A DNA stretch of 64,000 nt from NCBI GenBank assembly GCA_973895155.1, contig OZ316896.1:23808001-23872000 (forward strand), in the 5' to 3' direction. Source of the DNA: Marsupella aquatica (Eukaryota > Marchantiophyta). The notes beneath the pieces are model-generated. The model had not been told where the DNA came from and searched no databases. It saw nothing but the letters and a program-made list of their open reading frames with translations. Of the stretch, positions 47,403 to 58,037 are shown in pieces. Within the stretch, counting starts at the first letter, position 1, and each line of letters begins with the position of its first letter. The translations under genes were made by a program, and so were the position numbers.

Positions 47403-49469
47403 ATGGCGAGTGGTGAAGAAGAAAATATTATGAACCTGCTTCGGAGAACTATTCATGACGAAACACGACTGCGAGACGTTGCTGCGAAATTACGCCTTGC
47501 GCTGGTCGGAGTACCTATGTTGCTAGAGTTGTCGGAAATGGAGCTCGAAGACATAATCCGGCGCGTGTTCCCAGTGGCACCTGACGGATTGGAAATGGCA
47601 ATTAAGTTGGCAATTCGGCTTCAAAAACGAAACTCTACGGATGGTAATTCCAACTGAATTTCACAGCAATGTGTTTCTCGTCAGTATCTTCTGGTTCTTG
47701 TTCTGGTTTGTCTTTTCGTTGAGTTTTTTCCTTTGAGCACCCCTCTGTTGCAAAGTGATCAAGGGTATCATGGACAGCAGCTGTCGCCCTTGCTCTGGCA
47801 TTTGTTTGGAAAGTACTGTTGCAATAACAGGTGTCCTGTGTCTTCCTGCTTTGCCGAACCGATAAAGCATTTGTGCCGGAATCGTGCCAAATTTGTAGGG
47901 CTCATTGCTCGAGTGATTATTGGATGACTTTCCTGTTTTTCTCATCCTCTTCAACACTTAGAGACCGATGTGTATGCAGAGGGAGCTCGACCTTCAAAGA
48001 AAGCAAAATTCCTGTCCTCGGAAGAAAGAATTTCTGCTAGAAGTAGCTATTTTGGGAAACTGTTGGAACCCCCTGCTGAGCTCCCCGTAAGTGTCAATCA
48101 ACTGAAGGAGTTTTTGTCCCTGACACCAGTAAAGCTCCCAGTACTCTATGAGCTAACTAACGAGAACTTGGGCCAGCCTAATCTGGTGGTACTTGATACT
48201 TCCGAAGGGGCGAGTCAATTGGCAACTTTTTGCGAAACTGTGTTCCGATTGATGAAACATTCCCTTCCAGACAACGAGGCCACCAGCTCAACTGAATTGT
48301 GTATTCTCACTGGACACTTCCTCAGATTATTAAATGACATAGCTCCAGAAAGCAAACAATTACTAAGTTTGCAATTTAGACAGGATTCACCCAATCGCAC
48401 GACTACTAGTGCAGCATCGCAACCACTGGAACCGCTATTAAGACCAGATTTTCAGCTGTTTGTGAAAGGTTGTCTCATTCTCCGATGGGAGAATAAGATA
48501 AACGACACACTTCTGGCAGAGGCTGTAGATGAGAACAGGTCCAAATTAAAGGCATGGAGCCCTCTGTTCTATGGTAAGCTCCCTTATGTGATTGGTGGTG
48601 GCTGCGCTGGAAGGCGGTTTCAATGGTTGAAGCTCTCTCCGAAAGGCAAGGAAATTGTTCATGATTTAATCTCAGACGAATTTGACTTGAATTTGCCGTC
48701 CGGTGTAGCCAAGTTCCTACATAGCACCATTCGGATGCACTGTCTCCTACAGAAACTACAGGAAAACATCGATAATGAAATCCGTGTGCAGTTGTATAAG
48801 CCAAAAGAAAAAGCTGGTGTTGTAGTGACGATCCATCCTGACTGCGTGACGAAGAAAATCCCAGGATTGAAGAAAGATCGGGTTACCGCGATAAAATTGC
48901 TGTATGATTCAATCGCTGGTTCCAGGTACCTGATCCAACTTGTATCCAACCGATCATCCAGGGGTGGAACAGTATTGCAACTACAACCTGTGGGTGACCC
49001 GTTCGCACAGCCTAGGGATTGCAAGGATTTGGGAAATGCCACGCATGACATGTTACACGGCCTTGCGGACTTGCACGGCAAAGGCTACACCCACAGGGAT
49101 TTAAGATGGGACAACTGCATCAAGGTAAATGATAAGAGTCACTGGAAATGGGTGATCATAGACTTGGAAGCTGCTGGACCCGACAATGAAGTATGGGTTG
49201 ATGAATGGTTATTGGGTTGGGATGCGGAAACGTTGGAAGAAGACAATGACAAAAGGAAAAGATACACCAAAGGATCGGACGTGTACCAACTCGGGAAACT
49301 TATAGCTGGATGGCTTAATAACTTTTCTGTAGGCGGTAAGGAAGAACGTCAAGTGATGAGATCCCTGGCAAAACAAATGCAGCAGGATCGTACAGCAGCA
49401 TCGAAGGTGCTTGAGGATGTCTGCAAGAAAGGTTGCGAACGATGTCGCATGCTTGGCACACAGCTGTAG
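47403..49469 (+). CDS. Divergent protein kinase-like protein, two exons
   Basis: Exon 1 is 47403-47643 and exon 2 is 47980-49469. The intron has GTAATT and TATGCAG borders and splits one GAG codon, giving 576 residues without a stop. The N-terminal 80 residues are helical and acidic, followed by a basic patch (PSKKAKF). A middle region of about 250 residues has no recognised fold. The C-terminal part is kinase-like: HGKGYTHRDLRWDN with D454 and N459 as catalytic-loop residues, VIIDLEAAG with D475 where typical kinases have DFG, and SDVYQLGKLI as an F-helix-like segment. The glycine loop and VAIK lysine are not clear. HRDxRxxN plus DLE recalls the kinase-like domains of Crinkler-type proteins, but that family call is from memory. 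Substrate and place of action are unknown. Confidence 0.75.
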
Positions 49470-50296
49470 ACAGGATTCTGATACTCGTATCAGTAACTCA
49501 TTGGAAGGTGATCTGCTTTCCCTGAAATTAGTGTTCAATTCTCATCAGCATACTCATCTTGGGTGGTTTACCCTTCGTTTTGCCCATTGATCTTACTCTA
49601 GATGACTACAACTCGGTCACTTCTTGTGGATGTTGATCTTTTCAATCTCCAATGCACTTCACATGGATACGTTAGGTGGCAGGCATGATAGTGTTGATCT
49701 GCTGTTTTCTGGTGTTGTGTGTCTGTTTCAGTTAGTCTGAAAAGTAGGTGCTTCTTGTTTCTCAGGCAATGCCAAGACCGCATTCCTTGCTGAGATTTGG
49801 GCCTCAAAACCCTGAAGATAGTGATGACTATAGTTCACATTTCATGAGAGGGGTGTGTTGGAGAGGCCAACTTTGAAGACACAATCAACGATCAACTGAT
49901 GACACCCTAAGAGAACATTTAACATTTTTGTATTAAATTTTACTTCTTGACACGCAAGTATAACTGGTACATTTCTATCTTCTATATTTGTTGAGTTCTG
50001 TCAAGTCGATTGCTGTTGATTGGCATCAACTGTCTCTCCTTGGAGGAGACTGCCCTATGTTTTTTCTTCTCCAAATCTTCATTGACTGACAGATGCAATA
50101 ACAAAACCCAATTGTAGTTGGAGAAGTCAGAGAAACCATAGGATCAGGTGTCCCCATATAGGAGAAGCCAGAGAAACTATGGGTGAATCAGTTGTCACCA
50201 TATGACATGGACTTGACTGTCCAAAATTGAGTCTAATGCAGTTAGTATACACAATTTGCATAGCATTGTTGGTATGCAAAATTTGCACGAAGATGG
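49470..50296. other. 3' flank of the kinase-like gene
   Basis: No gene. A short local duplication (GGAGAAGTCAGAGAAACCAT / GGAGAAGCCAGAGAAACTAT) lies at 50118-50182. Confidence 0.45.
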
Positions 50297-50313
50297 CAGA
50301 CGAGAGCCACGTT
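50297..50313. repeat. Left target-site duplication (17 bp)
   Basis: CAGACGAGAGCCACGTT, identical to 51136-51152. The poly-T end of the inserted retroposon begins right after it. Confidence 0.9.
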
Positions 50314-51135
50314 TTTTTGTTTTTTTTTTTGTTTTTGGTTTTTGGGGAAAGGCCAGAAGCCAGGAACTTTATTCATGGGAGCGGGGAACAAAGTCCGTCT
50401 GATATAAACCATGGGAGCCGGGAACAAAGCCCCTCTGAGAGGAGGAGACAGAACAGAAAGCAGAAATTAAGGGTGGCTAATGGGAGGAGCACACCCAGAG
50501 AGAAGCACTAATGGCAACCCCCAACCAGACGGCCAAAGAGAGGAGGCATGTCAAAAAGAGGAGGGAGGAAACCAGGGAGGAAAACCCAGCAATGCAAAAG
50601 AAATTGACTAACTAATTGGAGGATCGCAAAAAAGGCAAATAAGAAGCAGCCAAATCTTGTCAACAAAACATGGGAGACCAGCAAGGAACATATCCGGGGA
50701 CACACCGAGCCAACCCCCAACCATCTCCGAAGCATGGGCCAGCCAAAAACACTGATACTGCTCCCACCACCTCCATCCGTTATGTCATCAAGCCTCGAAA
50801 ACCGGATAGAAACCAAGCCACTATGGGTTCGAGCCCACCGAGAGAACCAGCAACCCACCTGGTGTCCACAAAGCAGTGGAACACAAAAGCCCCGGCAGAC
50901 GAAGTCTGAGATAGGGCTCGGACCAACAAAGGGGACGTGGTGACAAAAACCTCCAAAACAAGCAGCCTGTCCCCGAAGATGAAAATAGTCTCCCGGTATA
51001 AAGCCCCCAAAAACCAGATCCTGCCGGGCGATACCCCCGATGCCCCCCGCAGATAAATCCGAGCGCATCCATATAGATAATTCCATCCAATACAGCCACT
51101 CCCAAAGAAGAACCAAACGGCAGCAGGACAGAAGC
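50314..51135 (-). mobile_element. 5'-truncated non-LTR retroposon (LINE 3' end or SINE), minus orientation
   Basis: About 822 bp lie between perfect 17-bp direct repeats. The left end is a T-rich run (50314-50344), i.e. the poly-A tail of an element copied in minus orientation, as in target-primed reverse transcription. Read on minus, several long but compositionally biased frames exist without RT or endonuclease motifs. This suits the 3' untranslated end of a plant LINE. Whether it belongs to the LINE whose ORF1 is at 44 kb cannot be judged. The identical duplication and mostly intact tail point to a recent insertion. Confidence 0.85.
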
Positions 51136-51152
51136 CAGACGAGAGCCACGTT
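51136..51152. repeat. Right target-site duplication (17 bp)
   Basis: Identical to 50297-50313; marks the truncated 5' end of the retroposon. Confidence 0.9.
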
Positions 51153-51631
51153 GCCCCCTTTTTCACTCTGCCTTGCCAGAACTTTGCCTTCGATCATACC
51201 ATTATTTTTTATGGAACAGGATAGGAAGTAGCAACTAGAGGCACAAATTGAGTGATGCTCCACATGTAAGCATACTTTAATGTACTTCTCTGCACTTACA
51301 GGAGGTATTTTATTGTGCTAGCAAACAGGAGTTTTGCTAGCGAGGACAGCAGGCTAGCGAGGCAAGTTTGTGGGTACCTTCAGGGTAGTTAAGGCGGATT
51401 CCCAAGTAAGATTGTCGATATATATTGTGAAACAGTTATGAAAAAGGGAAATGCAGATACTGAAATATTCACAACCGAAAAACTCGAGATCTTCACAACA
51501 CTGAACTAAATGAAAAGACATCTCGCTGTCAACAAAACCAGTTCAAAAAACCTTTCACAATCCATCTTTAATAAAGCTTTGGTATGACAAATATTTTCTG
51601 GAATGAGATTGCATCTGAAATTGACCATGAG
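51153..51631. other. Spacer with GCTAGC motifs
   Basis: TTGTGCTAGCAAACAGGAG, TTTTGCTAGCGAGGACAGC and AGGCTAGCGAGG lie at 51313-51362. They resemble palindromes inside and beyond the methyltransferase-like gene. No gene. Confidence 0.5.
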
Positions 51632-54600
51632 TCATTGAGAATCCTCTGATTCCAAATCATCTGAGGAATTACTAGGATTGCTACTCGACTCCCTATCAGT
51701 CTCCTCAGCCGAGTCGTCAACATACTGGGCTACAGTACCAGCCTCATCATCTATGAAATGAGGGCAGTAAAGGGCTTTCCGAGCACCCCTCACTGACCGT
51801 AGACCTTTCCCCTCCCAAGTCAAAACGACGGGCGCTTCATCAACCTCCTTTGCAGTTTTTCCAGGATAGCAAGGAAGCGCAAATCCCTTCTCAGGGGTCA
51901 CAAGAAAATGATCCTCGATTTCTTTCCGAAGACGGAATCTCTCCTCCGAAAACCAATCCGAACGCCTATCACTGAAGAAATCACCAGCATCGGATCAATA
52001 CTACACATCCAAAAATTCTACAAATAACAGAAAAACACCAAATAGGGAATTCTACATCAAAGGCCAAGTGCTTTACTCCAGGTCGAATTCATCCTTCTCA
52101 TCTCAAGGTCCTCCCTGATCATCTCTTGGGATCGTGAACTCATCATCCGATCCTTCATCATTGGGATCATTGTTCTTCGGATCTGCGGCCCCTTTCAACT
52201 TCTGGACATGTCTCTCCAACACATTTGCCAGAGTTTTTTGCGCACACAGATGAAGAATGTCTCGATCTTCAACACCCACAACAAATCTCCCAGCGTATTC
52301 CCCAGCGGCAAAAGCACTTCCATCTCCAACAGTCCAGTCAATGACAATGTCCTTTGGCAAAGTAAGGATCTCCATTACGGCTTGCATGAACCCAACTGAC
52401 AATCTATTGGAACCTGCAAAAGCCGTCGTGGGACTAGGATCAGTTTTTGGGTAGCAAACACTCAACATCGATTTATGGCGGGCATCCTCAGAGGAAGTCA
52501 TTAGAACATATCCTGTATGTTTCGGGACTTTTGCTGAGAATTCCACCTTGCAGAAGACATCCATAGTGAGAGTAACTACCTGAATTGAAAACAAGAATAT
52601 GTCAGAAATGGGTACTTTTGGTTAGCGAGATCGCTAGCAAAAATTGCACGCAAAATATCATGGATATCTTACCTCGATGTCCATATCTTCCTCATGCAAA
52701 GGAGATGAAAGCAAAACCAAATACCGCCGGACATGTTTGAATTTGTTCTTCTGGTCGACGGCAGAAAAAATTTGTCTCATATGGTTATAGTCAGAGCTGT
52801 AAAGAACTGCGACATAACCATCGTCGGCAAGCATCGGACACATGACTCCAAAGAAATAATATGGTAATTTCTCACTCCAAACATTCCACTTCGGGACCTC
52901 CCTGTCTGTGACACTCGTTTGATGACCCGTGGGAAGGAAAATGAAACCCAAGTGAGCACCAATCCCAATGTAATGTTTGTCGTTGATCATCACTGGGTTT
53001 GGGTGTTCTCTTGATTTGCTCATTCCAGACAACCACTGATCCGCATCGCCCATCCAAGGAGGTCTTACTTTCCTCTGGCTAATTGAGTTTGCAGTTTTCG
53101 TGAGATTGCTCTTTGCCAAGAAATGCCTCTCACCGTCCTTCTTAAGACCACACATTCGTGCTACTCCTTGAGCGATGCATGCTTCCTCCTCATCTGAGTT
53201 GGAGAGAATTTGGACATTACGCTTCCTCTTTAAACGCTTGATTGAACCAAGGTCCACAGCAGATTTTGTTGTGACCTCAACATCAGGAGACTTGGGTTCT
53301 TCTCCATCATCCGCCCCACTCTTCAAAGTCCTAGAGGCTGCAGCCTTTCTCTTCTCTAAAAAACATGTTCATGTCAAACAGGTCACTTAGACAAAATTAC
53401 TCCAACTGCAGTATGAAAAAAAGAGGAGAAAAAGACTTACTTTGCTTCCCAAACAAGACTGATCCATCTTTGGATGTGTCCTTCACCAGCACCTTCCGAG
53501 GTCTCCTTGATCTACTCCGGTCGACAATGGCAGCTACACCAAGAACAACTTTCTCCATTGCCTCACATCCGCCAGCCTCTGCTTCTGTAGGAGCTAATTT
53601 GGACTCTGTAATGTACGACTCTGGTATCAAGCCTCGATTTATCATATGAAAGGTTGCCTTCTCTATTGTGTCAAATGTCACTACCCATTTGTCTGATTAT
53701 AAATACCATGGACAGTGAAGAACTTCCCACTCACTCATCTTCCTTGGAGCCTCCACTCCCTCACATGGGTACATCGAGTACTCTTCGTATTTAACGGAGG
53801 TTGGATCTTCTTTCACCCCTGCTATCCAAGGCGAGAAGCAAGTAGGATAGGACCACCAATATGTTTTGTTAGCAACTTCTCTATCCACAAAAAAATGATA
53901 CGTATATCTCTTTGCCCTCCTCCGAACAAGTGAGATGTCAATCTTCTCACCCGACTTTGGTGGCCAAATCTGTTTGAAAAAACGAGATTTCACTCTCGTT
54001 TGGAAATCTTCAAAGTCCTCCTCTATGTCAAGGATCAGCGATGGCTTTGTCTTCTCAGACGAAGTAAGGATCCTCGCATCTGGAACAGTTGGGATCAACT
54101 CTGAAATAATCTCAGACATGAGTGAAGAACAAATTGACTCGACCTGCTCCCATACAGCCCATCGGTGAAGCCAAAGTTTTGTTTTGCTGTCCGAGAATTG
54201 ACCAGGGTGGAAGTACTTCTTGCAAAGCTCAGGTCTGCATTGTGCCTTGAGTAGTACACATCTGAGCTGCGGAGTCAACGAAGAGACACCCGTAAATAGT
54301 CTCGCACGATCGAGACCACATGACACATTACCCCTTCCTTTATTGTCTGTTTGTTGGGCCTCCTTCCTCTCATGTTTGCAGTAGTTGTGCATCTCAACAC
54401 ACTTCTGGAAAAAGTCACCGAACTCAGGATTCAGAAGAGGTCCAATCTTTGGCACCTTCACATTCCAATCTGCTAGTTGCTCCTTCATCATGTCTTTCAT
54501 AGCCATGTCTTGCACAGCTTTTGAAAGCGGTTCTCCTTGCGCTTCTTTCAACTAGAACTTCTTCTTCAAATCTTCCGTCTGCGTTGCAATATTAGCAGCA

Positions 54601-55801
54601 GACAGAATGTATGTGCAGGCATCGAGTGGGATGTTCTTCCAATACCAAGCCGGTTTCCTGATATTTGCCATCTTCTGCTGGAAAAGTTTGTAGTTGTCTG
54701 CATCAATGATATCTTTGTATACAGAAAGGTCATTGCTAAGCACCTTCTGGACTTCTCTGCTTCAAGGACCCAAGAATTCTCAACGTGACATTGAGTCAAC
54801 TTGAACCAAAAAAACAGGTCAGCGAGGTTGCTAACAAGAGGAACTGAAAGAATTTTCTATACAATTCACTTCTTGAAGGAATAGAAACAAACTTATTCAA
54901 CGCATGCATTGCCAACTAAATCTGCACAAATGAGTTCTTGTCACCCTTGAAAATTTGGCAAACAACTCGAGGATGATATTTGACATCATGTGGATTCTCG
55001 TCCGCAAAGCTACATCCATGAGTAGAGACGATGATTTCCATCGAAAACACAGAACATTTTGTCTTTCAAAATTTTGAAAGCTTCGTGAGAATCACATTCC
55101 CTCTCAAATTCTTCATTCTAAAGAATCCACATGTCATCCCATGACTCCCAAATCACATCGTCGCACATCTGGACATGGCCCTCTTTGTCGGTCATTTGTA
55201 CGTAAAATCGAGGTGCATTCTCAATGTATCCCTGCGTTCGAAATTCATTCTTGAGTGTCTCAATCGCAGTCGAGTTTGTTTGCAAGAACCGAACCATCTG
55301 CATATTTCACATTCTGCAAAGAGGAATCCTTGGAGGAGCGAGGGGGAATCCAAATTTGTCATTTCCAAAAGGGAAAAGATAGCGATTGATGACAGCAAAA
55401 TAGGGTTTTGAAGCTCCAGGTTGAAATGTAGGATTCACAACATCCACTTGGTTCACCATCTTTGGTCTCCTCGGTGTTTTGAATCCCGCCTAGAGCGCCT
55501 TCTTGTTTGCAGTAGACCTTGTCTCCCTTCAGCTTGACTCGATTGACTTGAACGATCCTATTGATGACAAGCTCTCGGGTGAAGACAATGGCTCCATCAG
55601 CGGGTCCGTGACGTGATAAGGGTATGAACAGGTGAAGGTCGAGGGTGACATGCTTTGCAAACGTAAAGAAACCCTCAAAACCCGAGAATCAATCATCCAG
55701 TCAAAGACATAATCATACCCTCGCCTGTTGCTTTCACCTGAATGCAACGCCCGGTCGTGAAAAGAGATGCAGATGTTTTGTACGATGCTCTTCACAATCA
55801 T
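51632..55801 (-). pseudogene. Multi-exon gene with N6/N4 DNA methyltransferase-like C-terminal half
   Basis: Likely exons on minus: 54760-53441, 53355-52673, 52579-about 52103 and about 51975-51632. Less certain upstream pieces lie at 55801-55529 and 55303-55118. Introns have GT-AG borders and join in phase, creating KKRKAAASRTLK and DIEVVTLTMD. The N-terminal half is unrecognised (YKLFQQKMANIRKPAWYW, RYTYHFFVDREVANKTYW). The C-terminal half has YYFFGVMCPML then DDGYVAVLYSS, and later VIDWTVGDGSAFAAGEYAGR followed by FVVGVED. That resembles motif I of beta-class amino-methyltransferases (D-x-F-x-G-S-G-T ... GRxxIGIE) placed after the catalytic region. The catalytic DPPY is not visible; FIFLPTGHQ sits about where it would be. 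The tail is acidic. In-frame stops: TAG 54552-54554 and TAA 53697-53699. It is probably decayed or catalytically dead. Function unknown. Confidence 0.55.
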
Positions 55802-56829
55802 TTTTCAGACACCGTCAGATATACATGTACTTCCAAAAATACGATGAACCAAACTCACGATTGAACAAAAAGTAGCTAATAACAGAGAGATAGGTGTCCT
55901 GTACTGTACCGTACCGTTGACATTGAGGTACCCGTTGACCAATTCCAACGGGTATAAATTAACGATCATAATGGTCAGCTATGAGAAACTATTTTTTCTA
56001 GCGACATCGCTAGCCAAAAATTGGTCACTAAATCCACAAACTCGTGAAGGGTGTTTTGTACGTTTTTGAGCCATTTTACATGGTTGATTGAGCTAGCAAT
56101 CTTGCTAGCTTTAACATTCCTTAAATAGTTTCATATAAGACAAAATAACAGTCAGGTAACGGGAAGAAGAGGCATTTATTAAATAAATATGTTAAGTCAA
56201 ACACCAACGGGAGCACGTTTTCTCATATGTACTTGGAGAAATAGGAGAGCGAAGTATCTCACATTTGAGGATTGTTGTAGACTGTAATATCCAAAACTGT
56301 CAGCATGTCTTCTATGGGGTCGAAGGTTGTGATCGAGAGAAAGAAGATGGGTGATGTTGTTGTTCTGGATGTTCCGGAGAATAATGTTATCTCTGTCAAA
56401 GAGTCTTTCCTCTCATCAAGGTTTGGGCATTTGGAAGATGATTTCATCTGGAAGTTGTTCCTTCTTTACTCTTGGAATGGATCCAGAAGTCACGAGGTGC
56501 CGGATAATGGTTCAGAAATATTGCCAGAGAGAGCTTGGGACCTGTATATATCTTCTCTGCACAGCGAGTGCAATGAGGCCGGTCTTCAGGCCATTTCAGG
56601 GTATTTAGGGAGCGCGGTGCATGGTCTTCTACATGCGGTGCACGGTCTCAACGTTTCAACATTTGAACTCCCACAACATTATTATTAAAACCTTTAAACT
56701 CCTATATATATTATCGGCGCATTACAGCCGTGGTGCAGCGGCTGTGTGGCTGTTTTGGAGGCCTGTAACAAGTGTAGTGGCGGTCGTGAAGGAGAGGGTG
56801 TGGTCGTGTTTATACAAGCATCTGGCCCG
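55802..56829. other. Region beyond the methyltransferase-like gene
   Basis: Palindromes CTAGCGACATCGCTAG (55999-56014) and GAGCTAGCAATCTTGCTAGC (about 56089-56108) occur here. A 127-codon plus-strand frame (56305-56688) starts with ATG and has balanced composition but no domain I recognise. It is left unannotated as a gene for want of support. Confidence 0.45.
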
Positions 56830-57080
56830 TTCATTTAAAATCCACGGCCAACATTCATTGTTGACTTTCCATGCTAACATTATTGTTTACTTTCCATGGC
56901 TGATATTTATTGTTGACTTGTCGTGTCGAGGAGGTACTTTCCACGGCTAACATTTATTTTTGACTTTTCACGGTTGATATTTATTGTTGGCTTGTCCTAT
57001 CGAGGAGAAACTTGTGGCGGAAAAGCAAGTTGATATTTATTGTTGACTTGTTTTGTCGAGGAGATACTTGTGGCATATAA
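56830..57080 (+). repeat. Degenerate minisatellite
   Basis: GATATTTATTGTTGACTTGT followed by a TCGAGGAG block recurs at about 56902, 56976 and 57031. Shorter relatives (CACGGCCAACATTCATTGTTGAC, TTTCCATGCTAACATTATTG) lie before it. Unit length varies between 55 and 75 bp. Confidence 0.65.
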
Positions 57081-57429
57081 GCAGGAATGATGATTTGTAT
57101 ACATAATTATGTTAACCATATATTGTAAGAACTGGGATTTTCCATTGAAGATTGGATTGAATTGAAGTCCTTGCGCATGATCTTGCCCATCTATCTCTTC
57201 TTATTGACAGTCCAGATTTTCTCTGAATTTCCCCTCTTTCTAGACTAAGTGTTGGCTTTTCTTTATCATCTTCCTTGTCCATCTTTTACAACTAACTGCA
57301 CAATGTGTCAGTCTGCCCTTGTTGTGGCTGTCTATACTCAGGGATCAAAGGTTCAAAGGTTTAGTGTTGATTTTCCCTTTTGTGTTGGATTTTCTTTATC
57401 ATCTTTCTTATCCATCTTTTACAACATGG
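57081..57429. other. Spacer
   Basis: TTTTCTTTATCATCTTCCTTGTCCATCTTTTACAACA-like sequence occurs twice (57256 and 57389), a short local duplication. No gene. Confidence 0.4.
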
Positions 57430-57778
57430 TTGTCTCTATCCCAACAAACAACTTCCCCGCCAACTCCCAACCCACAACTCCCCCAACCCACAATGTCAAC
57501 CCCCACCCACAACCAAACTCCAAACTCCTTCAACCTCCAACACATAACTCCCCAACTCCCTCAACCCCCAACATACAACTGTCTACCTACCCAACCCAAG
57601 ACACAACTTCCAATCCCTCAACCCCCAACACCCAACAATCCCCAACACCCGTCAATCCCCACCACACAACTCCCAACCCCCTCAGCCCCCAACACAACAC
57701 CAAATTTTGTAACTCCAAACTGTGTCAACTCCCAACATAAACTCTCAACCTACCCAACCCAAGACACAACTCCCCAAG
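57430..57778 (+). repeat. C/A-rich low-complexity tract
   Basis: Long run of CCCAAC, CCCAACACCC and CAACTCCC units, almost G-free on plus. All three frames are partly open and Pro/Thr/Asn-rich, which is a composition effect. It lies directly before the G-rich satellite, so strand composition flips at about 57778. Confidence 0.75.
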
Positions 57779-58037
57779 GGTTTAGGGTGTCATCCCCAGT
57801 TTTTTAAGTACTGGTATGATTATTGAATATTGGGGGTGAGTTTGACCTCCAGTTTGTTGTGTGCACATTTTGGAGGGGCTAGGGGTGGGGGTACCCCCCA
57901 ATTTTCGGGGTGCGTGTACTAGGGGGCGAGTGCCACCCTACTGTAGCATTTGGGGGTGTAACGAGCTGGGGGTGAGGGTCGGGGAGGGGTTCCATGGGGG
58001 TTGAGGGTGAGGGTGGCCCCCAGTTTTGGGGGTGCGT
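57779..58037 (+). repeat. G-rich satellite, left part, interrupted by element B
   Basis: Begins GGGTTTAGGGTGTCATCCCC, then the header seen again at 62487 and 63476 (TTTTAAGTACTGGTATGATT, TATTGAATATTGGGGGTGAG). One 121-bp-type unit follows (GTAACGAGCTGGGGG at 57958) up to TTTTGGGGGTGCGT. In the other units GCACATGGGGG comes next, but here TGTGATGCC of element B follows. Confidence 0.85.

Noticed and set aside
50508-51263. 251-codon minus-strand frame
   Set aside because: Cys/Trp/Gly-rich, other frames are also open, and it crosses the retroposon's 5' boundary and target duplication. No RT or endonuclease motif.
56305-56688. 127-codon plus-strand frame starting with ATG
   Set aside because: It looks compositionally plausible, but no domain, paralogue in the window or splice context supports it.
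57249-57807. Two overlapping plus-strand frames of about 160 codons
   Set aside because: They are low-complexity Pro/Thr/Asn translations of the C-rich tract, open in more than one frame.
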